DNA from: Myxococcales bacterium
GTDB taxonomy: Bacteria; Myxococcota_A; Bradymonadia; UBA7976; UBA1532
NCBI GenBank assembly: GCA_020633555.1
Contig: JACKDL010000001.1
Location: 124,001-188,000, forward strand
DNA: 64,000 nucleotides
Direction of reading: 5' to 3'
The notes below the pieces were generated by a model, which was not told the origin of the DNA, made no database searches, and saw nothing but the letters and a program-made list of their open reading frames with translations. Position 1 is the first letter of the stretch; each line of letters starts with the position of its first letter. The translations under genes and the position numbers were made by a program. Below, in pieces: positions 16,401 to 24,338 of this stretch.

Positions 16401-17329
16401 ACCACCACCGCTGCGGCGGCCGCATGGCGCCCGACGCGGTGTACCGCTACGTGCTGGAGCAGCCCGGCGACCTGGTGGTGAGCGCCGACAACCCCGGCAC
16501 CGACTACCCGGTGGTGCTGGCGGTGCGCACCGACTGTGAGGAGCCCGACAGCATGATCTCGTGCGCGGGGAACTTCGCGGCGCCCGTGCCTACGGTCACG
16601 CTGCGCAACGCCGACGCCGGCGAGTACTTCATCTTCGTGGACGGCGGTGGCCCCGAGCAGTGGGTGAGCAGCAACGGCAACGTGGCCATGCCTGCCGATC
16701 CCCGGAACTTCCAGGGCGGCGACGACATCCGCGACAACTGCGGCTGGAGCGACGGCGGCAACGACGCCTTCGACTGCTACGGGCGCTTCACGGTCACCCA
16801 CGCGGGGCAGGCCAGCGCGCCCAGCATCGTCATCGGGCGGCGCAACGCCAACGCGGGTGCCTACAACTACATCGTCGACAGCGCCAAGCCGCACCCCAGC
16901 GTCTGGCGGGTGCAGTTCCTGCCCGCCGAGGACTTCGACGAGCGCCCGGTGGACATCCAGATCACCGGGAACCTGGGCAGCGACGGCAGCACCGTGGCGC
17001 AGCGCGGCGCCATCGACGTCCTGGGTCGCCAGGTGGCCTGGCTGCAGACCAGCGATGGCCGCGCCGGGGACCCGCCCGTGCACCACCTGCTGGTGCCCAG
17101 CGATCCCGAGCAGCTCGGCCAGGTGCAGTACGCCAACAACGGCGACAACGTGACCATCACCGCCAACCAGGTGAAGCTGCCGGTGACCTTCTACGTGGGC
17201 CTGTCCTACGGGAACCGCGACGCGGTGTTCCAGGCGCTGGTGGACGACATCGAGATCCAGGCGGGCCCGGGCGGCGACGACGCCCCGCGGTTCGGCAACT
17301 TCGAGATCACCGTCGAAGAGCAGCGCTGA
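13445..17329 (+). CDS. Large Asp-rich repeat lipoprotein
   Basis: A 1294-residue secreted lipoprotein. The signal sequence ends in the lipobox VLAIGC (Cys near residue 22), followed by a Gly/Ala/Met-rich linker. Seventeen repeats of about 37 residues follow the plan CxNGxDDDGDGxxDFPxDPGC, ending in acidic DDDExDP. They sit in blocks at about 74-288, 418-488 and 622-958. Between and after them are three similar beta-sandwich domains (Cys-Gly-Gly start, LYVRRT-like strand, GDYYIFADG-like strand) resembling bacterial pre-peptidase C-terminal domains. The Asp pattern looks like calcium-binding thrombospondin type 3 repeats, and each repeat has two Cys that may pair. It is likely cell-surface and calcium-stiffened; partners are unknown. 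GGGGAG precedes ATG 13445. Confidence 0.85.
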   Translation: MTSERRRWKSSLYWLVVSVLAIGCTEGSDGGGGGQGGAGGAMVDMSGPGGAGGAGGMGGAGGAPPRDMAVRDAALPACSDGFDNDGDGLVDGADPGCEGPEDGDELDPPACANGVDDDADGFIDFPEDPGCGSTFDDDEFNEPVAPQCNDGVDNDRDGLVDEADPGCASVADPRETDPDTPPQCFNRIDDDGDGIIDFPLEPGCSTAGDDDEADPPQPPACANGADDDGDGSVDYPEDPGCAGVGDRDETDKAVTPRCSDGIDNDRDGKTDFPEDDGCTSAADYDERGTCGDTYDPPGLSDGQSLVIDSRRGEFESEGSCGGRGSPEVVFFYKLTRDVEALEITTDLPATEAYTTLYVRRTACLDTSTEVGCQAEDVRSGNPGHTLRLENLRRGDYYIFADGVTGRGGLIEIQVNEIPLAACLNRLDDDRDGKVDYPSDPGCEFPQDRDEEDPLQLPACTNDEDDDGDGFVDYPLDLGCVSAAGDSEVDICGQGVRFREFFWDQGSIVANTQVERGGTNDSVGSCGGQNAPEVIYYFNNPFNARLTFSTRHDETQIPTALYVRRTCDNRQSELECDAGEGDEDGQRGLVTLDNAAVGTYFVVVDTGFGQGGQFKLSLEYERLDPGCVDGQDNDGDGLVDGEDPGCDGPQDEDERDPPAGAPLAICNNLMDDDGDGLIDFPFDPGCIARGDDDEADPPVLAACANGVDDDGDGDIDFPDDAGCQAAGDDDENDPRPRPACSNRIDDDDDGLIDYPFDPGCIAAGDGGEGDPNPLPACSDGIDNDRDGIADFPFDPGCLSAGHPFEDDLPPDQAPACDNGLDDDGDGLIDFPIDPGCDWAAEDDETSPAFPPQCANGRDDDQNGRIDFPDDPGCRYAADRFEENDGQIPPRCGDGVDNDLDGFVDLQDLGCLDPEDDDETDEAGDAPLCGNGADDDEDGLTDWPDDPGCQARGDRTEDQSCRPEVNTPLIPPNGSVMGQTADGGMDVYHHRCGGRMAPDAVYRYVLEQPGDLVVSADNPGTDYPVVLAVRTDCEEPDSMISCAGNFAAPVPTVTLRNADAGEYFIFVDGGGPEQWVSSNGNVAMPADPRNFQGGDDIRDNCGWSDGGNDAFDCYGRFTVTHAGQASAPSIVIGRRNANAGAYNYIVDSAKPHPSVWRVQFLPAEDFDERPVDIQITGNLGSDGSTVAQRGAIDVLGRQVAWLQTSDGRAGDPPVHHLLVPSDPEQLGQVQYANNGDNVTITANQVKLPVTFYVGLSYGNRDAVFQALVDDIEIQAGPGGDDAPRFGNFEITVEEQR
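13668..16320 (+). repeat. Seventeen coding repeats in three blocks
   Basis: Units of roughly 105-120 bp encode CxxGxDxDxDGxxDxxxPGC modules. Six lie before the first interruption at about 14310, two between the beta-sandwich domains (14700-14910), and nine after (15310-16320). Copies differ by many synonymous and some amino-acid changes, so they are old duplications rather than a recent slippage array. GACGACGGCGACGG-type stretches recur and could mislead assembly. Confidence 0.85.
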
Positions 17330-17344
17330 GCCCTCGCCAGGGCT
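17329..17344 (+). terminator. Hairpin at the end of the repeat-lipoprotein gene
   Basis: AGCCCT-CGCC-AGGGCT forms a perfect 6-bp stem starting in the stop codon, extendable past one mismatch. No thymine run follows, so strength as a terminator is doubtful. Confidence 0.35.
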
Positions 17345-17392
17345 GAGGCGTTGGGGCACCATGCCCACGACGCTTCAGCCCAGGCTTGGCCC

Positions 17393-18583
17393 GTGACCCC
17401 CACCGTCGATGTCTTCGTGGAGCCCTCCGGGCGCCGCATCGCGCCCTTCGGGGACCCCGTCACCGAGACCCCCATCGCCAACCGGCCGCTCTCGGCGTGG
17501 CAGGAACAGGCGTTCGCCGACGGCGGGTTCAGGCGGGTGGACGCCATCACGCCGCCCTGCCTGGTGATCCCCGACACCCTCTTCTGCACCGGCGACATCC
17601 TCCGCCGCTTCGTGGACGGGGCGGCCGGCGGCAACGCGGTGCTGGTGTTGGCGGAGTCCAAGCACGGCGCTTCCACCACCCCGGTCCAGCCGCACGTCAC
17701 CCGCCTCGAGGGCAAGGGCTGGCGTTTTGAGAAGATCCGCTATGTGGCCGGCGGCGATCAGGCGCCCGCCGACGTGGTGGTCGAGCCGCAGGAGCGCGTG
17801 CTGGACCTGCCGAGCCTCCCCTACGATCTGGGGCAGGAGACCATCCAGATCGGTATCGCCCGGGACCCGCTGATGACCCTGCACCACTGGGTGCACATCC
17901 TGTGGGCGAACCAGGCGGCCGGAGGCATCGAGCTCATGCGCACGCCGCCGTGGAAGTGGGCGCTGCGCGGCCTGTGGGCGGCCACCCGGGCCCTGTCGTT
18001 CAACAAGTGGAAGGTGCTGGGCAAGCTGAACCGCATCGGCAAGGGCTGCGACATCCACCCCACCGCGGTGGTCGAGGGGAGCACCCTGGGCGATGGCGTC
18101 AGCGTTGGGCCGTTCTCGCGGGTGCTGTTCAGCACGCTGGGCGACGGCGTCAGCGTCATGCCGCACGCCCAGGTGGACCTGAGCACGGTGGGGGCCAAGG
18201 CCACCATCAGCGAGGCCACCGTGATCCGGTTCTCGGTGATCTACCCCGAGGCGGTGGTCAGCCAGTACCTGATGCAGCAGTGCGTCATCGGGCGCCGGGC
18301 CGTGACCACGGGCGGCTCGTTCAGCATCGATCTGAACTTCGAGCAGGACATCCGGGTGCCGCTGGATGGCAAGCTGTGGTCGACCGGTCAGCGGTTTCTG
18401 GGCAGCGCCTTCGGCCACCGCGCCCGCATCGGCACCGGCTTCTGGCTGGCCAGCGGTCGCATGGTGCCCAACGACTACTTCCTGGTGCGGGACCCCTGCC
18501 TGGTGTTGGCAAAGCTGCCCGAGGGGCTCCCCACCGACAAGCCGCTCATCGCGTCGGGGCCGGTCCTTCGTCCGGCGGGCTAG
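17393..18583 (+). CDS. Left-handed beta-helix (hexapeptide-repeat) protein, unknown substrate
   Basis: About 396 residues. The C-terminal half has hexapeptide turns (DIHPTAVVEGSTLGDGVSVG, then LGDGVSVMPHAQVDLSTVG, then KATISEATVIRFSVI) as in acetyl- and nucleotidyltransferases that fold as left-handed beta-helices. The N-terminal 200 residues (VDVFVEPSGRRIAPFGDPV, CLVIPDTLFCTGDILRRFV) lack the G-x-G-T-R nucleotide-binding signature of GlmU-type enzymes. The start is uncertain: GTG 17393 gives a sensible N-terminus, while TTG 17351 would begin right after the hairpin. The last 38 bp overlap the convergent methyltransferase gene. It probably acts on a surface sugar or lipid precursor. Confidence 0.65.
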   Translation: MTPTVDVFVEPSGRRIAPFGDPVTETPIANRPLSAWQEQAFADGGFRRVDAITPPCLVIPDTLFCTGDILRRFVDGAAGGNAVLVLAESKHGASTTPVQPHVTRLEGKGWRFEKIRYVAGGDQAPADVVVEPQERVLDLPSLPYDLGQETIQIGIARDPLMTLHHWVHILWANQAAGGIELMRTPPWKWALRGLWAATRALSFNKWKVLGKLNRIGKGCDIHPTAVVEGSTLGDGVSVGPFSRVLFSTLGDGVSVMPHAQVDLSTVGAKATISEATVIRFSVIYPEAVVSQYLMQQCVIGRRAVTTGGSFSIDLNFEQDIRVPLDGKLWSTGQRFLGSAFGHRARIGTGFWLASGRMVPNDYFLVRDPCLVLAKLPEGLPTDKPLIASGPVLRPAG

Positions 18584-19580
18584 ACCCTGCCTCCTGCGTG
18601 GCTGCGGGTTTGCGGGCCACCGCGATCTGGTGGCCTGAGGCGTTGAGCAGGCGCAGCAGCGCCTGGCTGGGCACTTCGACCACGAAATACAGCGCCACGA
18701 GCAGCAGCACCAGCACCAGGTCGAAGGGGGTGCGCCAGCTTGGCGGGCTGCCGGGCGGCGGGCTGCGCAGCACCTTGCCCAGCCAGAGGCCCAGGCTCGC
18801 CACCCCCTCCAGGGGGTAGAACATGGTGTGTTGGCGCGTGACCGTCGGGAACCCGGCCGCCTCGAAGGCCCGCGCCAGCGTGGCGGGCGTGAAGTGGAAC
18901 AGGTGCTGCGGGGTCAGCAGGGGCAGCCAGTAGCGGCCAAAGACCTTGCGCCAGAAGCCACCGAAGTTGGGCACCTCGACCACACAGGCGCCGCCGGGGG
19001 CGAGCAGCGCGTAGGCCTTGCGCAGTGCAGCGACGGGCTCGGGGTGGTGCTCCAGCGACTCGAAGAAGGTGATGCACTCGAAGCTGCCCGCGCCGTCGGG
19101 CTGATCCACCAGGTGGCCGACCCGGTAGTCACAGGCGTCCTGGTCCACGGCCTGCGCGATGCTGCCTTCGTCAGCGTCCAGGCCGGTGGTGCGGCAGCCA
19201 GTGGCCTCCCGTGCCACCCGCAAGAAGCCTCCGTAGGAGCAGCCCACGTCAAGCAGGCGATCCTGCGCGGACAGGGGCCTGACCTTCTGGAGCACCCCCA
19301 GGCGGTAGCGGGCGATGAGCTTGCCCAGCCCGCTCTCGGTCTGGAAATGGCGCATGCCCTGCTCGGCCTCGCCCGAGTAGGCGTCCTCGTAGTAGAACCC
19401 CAGAGCGTCCGGTGTGGGCCGCGGGCGGGTCGCCACCAGCCCGCAGCCGTCGCACTGTGCCAAGGTGAACTCGCCCGGTTTGCGCCAGACCAGATCCCGC
19501 ACGCGGGTCAGGGTCGGGCGGTAGCGGGCCCCGGCGCAGACGGGGCAGGGCGGGGATTCGAGGGGGACAGGTGCGGTCAT
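18546..19580 (-). CDS. SAM-dependent methyltransferase with zinc-ribbon start and C-terminal membrane helix
   Basis: 344 residues. CPVC near the start and CDGCG at about 43-47 form a zinc-ribbon-like pair common in sugar methyltransferases. The class I SAM domain follows with LLDVGCSYGGFLRVA (motif I), TGLDADEGS, CITFFESLEHHPEP and LLAPGGACVVEVPN. PQHLFHF is typical of Methyltransf_12-type enzymes acting on sugar nucleotides or lipids. A hydrophobic stretch (LVLVLLLVALYFVVEV) near 300 should anchor it in the membrane. It starts at ATG 19580 and is divergent from the membrane-methyltransferase fusion 41 bp away. Substrate unknown. Confidence 0.82.
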   Translation of the reverse strand: MTAPVPLESPPCPVCAGARYRPTLTRVRDLVWRKPGEFTLAQCDGCGLVATRPRPTPDALGFYYEDAYSGEAEQGMRHFQTESGLGKLIARYRLGVLQKVRPLSAQDRLLDVGCSYGGFLRVAREATGCRTTGLDADEGSIAQAVDQDACDYRVGHLVDQPDGAGSFECITFFESLEHHPEPVAALRKAYALLAPGGACVVEVPNFGGFWRKVFGRYWLPLLTPQHLFHFTPATLARAFEAAGFPTVTRQHTMFYPLEGVASLGLWLGKVLRSPPPGSPPSWRTPFDLVLVLLLVALYFVVEVPSQALLRLLNASGHQIAVARKPAATQEAGSSPPDEGPAPTR

Positions 19581-19621
19581 GGGGGCGCAGCATACCCCGT
19601 ACCGCCCGGAAAGGCAGCCGA

Positions 19622-21265
19622 GTGAGCGTGGTGGCCTGGGCCGTGGCCGTGGTGTGGGGGCTGGTGTTCATCGCCGCGGCCCAGGCGCAGCTTCGGCGCC
19701 TGCCCAGCCCCACCCGGGTGGTGCCGGAGTTCGGGCTGTGGCTGCCGGATGGGGGTGAGCCGCCCTCGGTCGAGCCCCCGCCCGCGGCGATCCACAAGGG
19801 CCCCGAGGCGCCTGGCGCTGGACCGCACCGCTGGCTGGTCCTCAGCGGCGGGGTCCAGGTGCGCCCGGACCTGCCGGGGCGCCTTGCGGCCTGTGGCGCG
19901 GAGTTCGTCTCGGTGCTGCCGCGTCCCAAGGGGGGCCTGCTTGGGCTGACCATCGAGCGCCTGCGCCGCGACTTCGCGGCCCCTCAGAACGTGGTGGAGC
20001 CCACGCACCCGGCGGCCTACGCCGACGGGCGCTGTGCCTGGCTGCGGCTCCGGGATCTGGCGCTGCCGGGGCCCGAGGCGGATCGGGTCCTCCGCGCCGC
20101 TCGGGCCCGCAAGGCGCACGGGCTCGATGTGGATCTGCGGGACGGCCGCGGGCCGCTGGCGCCGCTGAAGGGCTCCAGGGGCCGCTGGCTGGTGGTGGCG
20201 CCCGCGATGACCCTGGAGAAGCACCGCGCCACGCTGCATGACCTGGTGGCGGGGGACGGTGGCCTGCGCGGCCTGCTGGGGCTGGTGCCCAGCCTGCTGG
20301 CGACGGCGCCTCTGCTGCTGCTGCCCTTCGAGGCGGCCCGTGGGCCGGCGCTGCTGGCCCTGGGGCTCGGGACCTGCGCGCGCCTGCTGACCGCGGTCCG
20401 GGACGGCTTCGGGCACCCGCTCGCGCTTGCGGGCTGGCTCACCGAGCCGCTGCTGGCCCTCCAGGCCGCTGGCGCACCCCGGCGGCCACACCCGCCCATG
20501 CCGCCGGTGCCGACGAGCGGTCCGACCGGGCTCGTCGCGCCCCGCGCCGTGGAGGGCGGGGCCTGGCTGGAGGCGGCGGCGGTGCCGTTCCTGGCCCGCC
20601 GGCTGGGCGGCTCAGCGCCGGTGATGGAGCAGATCTACGACAACCAGCCCATCGGGCGGAGCGCCCTCGGGCGGATGGTGGATCGGGCGGTCCACGCGTC
20701 GCCCGCGTCCAGGGCGGTCCGGCACCGGTTGATGGCCACCATTGAGCTCGGCCAGGCGTTGGCGCCAGAGCGCCTGCTCAGTGTGCCGTGCGGCGGGGGC
20801 CGCGACGCTGCGGCCATCGCGGCGTCCGTCACCGTGCTGGCCGATCCGGATCCGGCGGCGCGGCGCCTGGCCAAGGCGAACAACCCCCACGCCCAGGTGG
20901 TGCACGCCACCGTCGAGGAGTGCCCGGCCGGGCCCTTCGACCTGATCCTGTTCATCGGGCTGGCCGAGTACCTGGACGACCCCGAGGTGGTGCGGCTGCT
21001 GGTGTCGCTGCGGGGCCGGCTGGCGCCTGGCGGGGCCTTGCTGGCCTCGACCACCGCCGATCACCCGCAGCGCGGCCGTATGGGGCGCTGGCTGGGCTGG
21101 GACACGCGGGCGCGGACGCCCGACGCCTTGGCCGAGCTCATGGACGCCGCCGGCTTCGTGGTGGAGAGTCGCCGGGGCGATCCGCTGGACATCCAGTGGG
21201 TGCTGCTGGGGCGGCCGCGGCCCATGGCGCCCTCGCGGCCGCCGGCCGAGGTGGCTACGGGTTGA
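19622..21265 (+). CDS. Membrane protein with degenerate GT2-like domain fused to a methyltransferase
   Basis: About 547 residues. An N-terminal membrane helix (SVVAWAVAVVWGLVFIAAA) comes first. A region with the pattern RWLVLSGGVQVRPDLPGRL then resembles the middle of a family 2 glycosyltransferase, with the metal-binding Asp positions replaced by Gly. Two hydrophobic segments lie around 220-260. Residues 375-535 are a class I SAM methyltransferase: LLSVPCGGGRDAAA, VLADPDPAA, FDLILFIGLAEYLDD, LAPGGALLAST. The GTG 19622 start is favoured by length and by AAGG 9-10 bases upstream. The enzyme probably modifies a membrane lipid or surface sugar. The glycosyltransferase reading is inference from a weak pattern; the methyltransferase part is clear. 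Confidence 0.68.
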   Translation: MSVVAWAVAVVWGLVFIAAAQAQLRRLPSPTRVVPEFGLWLPDGGEPPSVEPPPAAIHKGPEAPGAGPHRWLVLSGGVQVRPDLPGRLAACGAEFVSVLPRPKGGLLGLTIERLRRDFAAPQNVVEPTHPAAYADGRCAWLRLRDLALPGPEADRVLRAARARKAHGLDVDLRDGRGPLAPLKGSRGRWLVVAPAMTLEKHRATLHDLVAGDGGLRGLLGLVPSLLATAPLLLLPFEAARGPALLALGLGTCARLLTAVRDGFGHPLALAGWLTEPLLALQAAGAPRRPHPPMPPVPTSGPTGLVAPRAVEGGAWLEAAAVPFLARRLGGSAPVMEQIYDNQPIGRSALGRMVDRAVHASPASRAVRHRLMATIELGQALAPERLLSVPCGGGRDAAAIAASVTVLADPDPAARRLAKANNPHAQVVHATVEECPAGPFDLILFIGLAEYLDDPEVVRLLVSLRGRLAPGGALLASTTADHPQRGRMGRWLGWDTRARTPDALAELMDAAGFVVESRRGDPLDIQWVLLGRPRPMAPSRPPAEVATG

Positions 21266-23642
21266 CCGTCGGGACGCCGTCGGGATCCTCGAGCAGGGTC
21301 CGGAAGAAGGTCCCCACGTCGGCGATGGCCGGCTGCAGCTCGAAGGCCACCTGGGCACCGTCCCCGCCGTCCGGGGCATAGAGCTTCACGACCTGGGTGC
21401 GCAGGCCTGCGCTGCGGTAGTCCACGTTGCCGCGGACGGCGCCGGCCTCGGCCGGGTCCACGCCCGGGAACTCGTCGGGGGCGCTGCCCACGCGCTGCAG
21501 CCGCAGCGCGATGGCCAGGTGGTTCGCCGTGGCGTAGGGCGTGCGCCCGTCCTCCAAGCCGACGATGTGCAGCACGTGCTTCGGGGTGACTCCCTCGGGC
21601 GGCCGTCGGATGAGCCCCCCGAAGTTCATGGGATCGGCCGGGTCCAGCGCCGCCTGCACCAGGTGCAGGCCCGGGTGCATGCCGTTGAGGCCATCGTCCG
21701 CCAGCTCCACGGCGAGCTGGTACCCCGGGCGGTGCGGTGCCGTGGTGAAGCGCAGCGTGTCGATCCAGCCCGCCCCCGCGCTGGAGAGCACGGCGGCGTC
21801 CACGGTGGGCGCGTAGGCCAGGAACGGGACCCCCACCCAGGCGCCCCGGCCCTGCCCGAAGAAGGCCAGCTTCTCACCGCTGAAGCGCTGGTTGCCATCC
21901 GCGGTGGGCACCCGGTAGGTACTCAGCAGGCGCACCACGGCGTGCAACTCTGCGGCGCTCTGCAACACCAGGTCGCGGGCACGGGCCGGGCGAAGCACAT
22001 CATTGAGCAGGGCGCCGAGGGTTGCTGCTTCGGGCGGCGCCTCTTCGCCGAAGCGCGCGCCGTCCAGCAGCGGCTCCACGGAGATGACGGCCCAGCCCAG
22101 GCGGGCCAGTCGGTTCGCGAAGCCGTTGTCGATGAAGGCCCGGAAGCCCTCGCCCAGGTCGGGCGCGTAGATGACGGTGGGCCAACCGCCGGCGGGCGCC
22201 GGCCCGCGGGGCACGGTCATGGCCAGGCAAGCCTGGCTCTGACGCTGAACGCGAGGGGCGCCGTCGGCGCCCAGGTCGAAGGTGCCGCCCCAGGTACGGT
22301 ACGGGGGCACGCCGGTCAGGAAGTCCGGTAGCGCGACCCGGGCGTGGTACTCGCCGTACAGCGGATTCACGTCGCCGCAGCGGCGCCCGCCTGGCCCGGC
22401 GCACGGGGAGGGGGTGCCGCCGTCGCACTCGGTCATGTCGCTGATGACCGGCTCGGGGGCGGCGGCCACCGCGGCCGGCAGGGCCGCCGCGCGGGGGGTG
22501 GGATCGGCGGTGGTGAAGACCGCGGCCCCGAGCACATCCTCGGCGGGCACGCCCTCAGTGGCCAGCCACCGGCGCAGCGGCGCGTACCGGTTCCACGCGT
22601 TGACCATGGCGGGGTGGCTCGGGGGGGTCTCGGCCAGGAGCGCCACCAGATCGGCGTCGGGCTCGAAGGGCACGCCGTTGCTGTCGGTGAGCCCCTTGAA
22701 GAACAGGGCGCCGTAAGTGTGGCTGGCCTCGAGCGGCGAGCCCTCGCTGGGGCGGATGCCCAGCCAGTTGTGGCAGATGTAGGGGGCGCGATCGGTGGTG
22801 GCGAAGAAACGCGAGCGCGGGCGGCGGCCGTAGGACGCCCCCTCGGTGAGGTCGATGAAGGCAAAGGACGCGTCGTCGCCCCCGAAGGTGAGCGTGTCGT
22901 AGTCCATGGGGGCGCTGAAGCGGAACAGGACCGCGCTGTTGACCCCGAAGCCGTCAGCGCCGGGGCCCACCTCGGCCATGAGCGTGCCGATGAGCCCCGC
23001 GGGCTGCGGCGCCTGCTCCAGGCCCGGGTAGCCCGTGAGATCCAGGCCCTGCGTCACGCGGCGGGCGTCGTCGGGGAAGGGCAGGCCGAAGAAGTCGCCC
23101 GCCGGGGCACCGCGCGGCACCTCATGCAGCACGCGGGGGGACCCGGCCATAGGCACGGCCGGGCACTCGACGCCGCCCCAGCGGGGCCGCTCTGCGCACT
23201 GGCTGTTGCCGTCACACACCAGCCCAAAGCCACAGTCGGCGTCCACGGTGCAGCCCGCGCCGATGGCCACGGTTCCCTCGGCGCCCGGCGCTGCACAGCG
23301 GCCGTCGTGCCCGCAGAGCAGGGGGGCCTCGCAGGTGGCGTCGCTGAAGCAGACGTCGCCGTCCTCGCCTCGGCGGTCGGTGGCGGCGCAGCGCCCCGCC
23401 CCGGAGCAGATCAGGTCGATCCGACAGTCGGTGTCGGCGGTGCAAGCCGCGTTGGGCCCCGCAGTGCCGGGTTCACCGGGTGGGGCACAGAGCCCCCCTG
23501 CGCTGCAGACCAGGCCCGAGCCGCACTCAGCGGTCTCGGTGCAGGCCTCGCCGGGATCACCCAGCTTGGCGTCGTTGTCGCGCAGGGGGCTGCACCCGGC
23601 AAGCAGGAGCAGCAGCGGCAGAGGGGACAGCAGGTGTCGCAT
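21255..23642 (-). CDS. Cys-rich lipoprotein with alpha/beta-hydrolase-like domain
   Basis: A 795-residue lipoprotein: MRHLLSPLPLLLLLAGC is a signal with lipobox. Residues 25-155 hold four Cys-rich units of the form GxxCxxxxDCxxGLxCxxxxxC, common in myxobacterial surface proteins. The rest resembles large secreted alpha/beta hydrolases (AGGWPTVIYAPDLGEGFRAF, WAVISVEPLLDGARFGEEAP). At the expected nucleophile elbow it reads FFGQGRGAWVG, so the serine of G-x-S-x-G is a glycine and activity is doubtful. It starts at ATG 23642, and the stop overlaps the convergent fusion gene by 11 bp. Probably outer-membrane or secreted; function unknown. Confidence 0.75.
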   Translation of the reverse strand: MRHLLSPLPLLLLLAGCSPLRDNDAKLGDPGEACTETAECGSGLVCSAGGLCAPPGEPGTAGPNAACTADTDCRIDLICSGAGRCAATDRRGEDGDVCFSDATCEAPLLCGHDGRCAAPGAEGTVAIGAGCTVDADCGFGLVCDGNSQCAERPRWGGVECPAVPMAGSPRVLHEVPRGAPAGDFFGLPFPDDARRVTQGLDLTGYPGLEQAPQPAGLIGTLMAEVGPGADGFGVNSAVLFRFSAPMDYDTLTFGGDDASFAFIDLTEGASYGRRPRSRFFATTDRAPYICHNWLGIRPSEGSPLEASHTYGALFFKGLTDSNGVPFEPDADLVALLAETPPSHPAMVNAWNRYAPLRRWLATEGVPAEDVLGAAVFTTADPTPRAAALPAAVAAAPEPVISDMTECDGGTPSPCAGPGGRRCGDVNPLYGEYHARVALPDFLTGVPPYRTWGGTFDLGADGAPRVQRQSQACLAMTVPRGPAPAGGWPTVIYAPDLGEGFRAFIDNGFANRLARLGWAVISVEPLLDGARFGEEAPPEAATLGALLNDVLRPARARDLVLQSAAELHAVVRLLSTYRVPTADGNQRFSGEKLAFFGQGRGAWVGVPFLAYAPTVDAAVLSSAGAGWIDTLRFTTAPHRPGYQLAVELADDGLNGMHPGLHLVQAALDPADPMNFGGLIRRPPEGVTPKHVLHIVGLEDGRTPYATANHLAIALRLQRVGSAPDEFPGVDPAEAGAVRGNVDYRSAGLRTQVVKLYAPDGGDGAQVAFELQPAIADVGTFFRTLLEDPDGVPTVNP

Positions 23643-23766
23643 GGGCGGACCGTGGCCGGAGGAACAGTCGGCCGACGTTACCAAGCTCAGCGAAGAATTA
23701 GCATCCCCGAGGGCGGGAAAGCGGGGCGGACCCCGAGAGGGCCCCGCGCGCGGATTGGGAGGCCCG

Positions 23767-23805
23767 AAAAAACAAAACCCCATGGGGCAGGGCCCCATGG
23801 GGTTT
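23767..23805 (-). terminator. Rho-independent terminator of tRNA-Arg
   Basis: On the minus strand AAACCCCATGGGG and CCCCATGGGGTTT form a perfect 13-bp stem around a 5-base loop, followed by TTGTTTTTT. It begins 5 bases after the tRNA 3' end. Confidence 0.9.
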
Positions 23806-23809
23806 CACG

Positions 23810-23883
23810 CGCACCAGGCAGGATTCGAACCTGCGACCTACGGCTCCGGAGGCCGGCGCTCTATCCAGCTGAGCTACTGGTGC
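23810..23883 (-). tRNA. tRNA-Arg (anticodon CCG)
   Basis: A full cloverleaf on the minus strand: acceptor GCACCAG/CTGGTGC with discriminator G, D-arm GCTC/GAGC, anticodon loop CTCCGGA giving anticodon CCG (reads CGG), and T-arm GCAGG-TTCGAAT-CCTGC. The anticodon stem CCGGC/GCCGT has four good pairs and a C-U mismatch at the outermost pair. CCA is not encoded. It is flanked by a clear promoter and terminator, so it is a single-gene unit. Confidence 0.95.
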
Positions 23884-23900
23884 TTGCTGAACGGAGAGCG

Positions 23901-23929
23901 TGTATACGCCCGTCGCTGCGGACGCGCAA
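23901..23929 (-). promoter_or_regulatory. tRNA-Arg promoter
   Basis: Reading leftward, TTGCGC (23929-23924), a 17-bp spacer, then TATACA (23906-23901). The tRNA begins 18 bases past the -10 hexamer. Confidence 0.7.
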
Positions 23930-23948
23930 GCCTATTGTTGGTGGCCGC

Positions 23949-24338
23949 TCAATCGCTCAGCCAGGCGGTGGCACCGATCTCGACGCGGACATCCCGGGGG
24001 AGCCGGCTGACCTCGACGGTGGCCCGGGCCGGCGGGGGATCGGGCATCCGCTCGGCGTACACAGCGTTCACCGCCGCAAAGTCGTTCATGTCGGCGAGGA
24101 AGATCGTGCACTGCACCAGGTCGGCCATGGATCCCCCCGCGGCGGCGAGCACCGCGGCCAGGTTGTCGAGCACCTGGACCGCCTGCTCTGCAGCCGTCTC
24201 GCCCACCAGGGCCCCGGTCTGGGGATGGAGGGCGATCTGCCCGCTGAGGTACAGGGTGTCACCGGCGCGGATGGCCTGACTGTAGGGCCCGATGGCGGCC
24301 GGGGCCCCTGCGGTGGCGATGGCGCGCCGTGCGCTCAA
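23949..24338 (-). CDS. ridA: RidA family imine/enamine deaminase
   Basis: Hydrolyses reactive enamine/imine intermediates released by PLP enzymes; a cytoplasmic trimer. It has 129 residues with family motifs APAAIGPYSQAIRAGDTLYL, SGQIALHPQTG, EQAVQVLDNLAAVLAAAG, CTIFLADMNDFAAVNAVY, and PPPARATVEVSRLPRDVRVE with the conserved Arg. The TTG start at 24338 overlaps the hpf stop (TTGA), so translation is probably coupled to hpf. It is the last gene of the hpf unit, 65 bp before the tRNA-Arg gene. Confidence 0.9.
   Translation of the reverse strand: MSARRAIATAGAPAAIGPYSQAIRAGDTLYLSGQIALHPQTGALVGETAAEQAVQVLDNLAAVLAAAGGSMADLVQCTIFLADMNDFAAVNAVYAERMPDPPPARATVEVSRLPRDVRVEIGATAWLSD

Noticed and set aside
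13325..17368. A very long open frame on the minus strand opposite the repeat lipoprotein
   Set aside because: It is the antisense of repeated GAC/GGC codons, has no family motif, and the plus-strand reading has a signal peptide, lipobox and regular Cys spacing.
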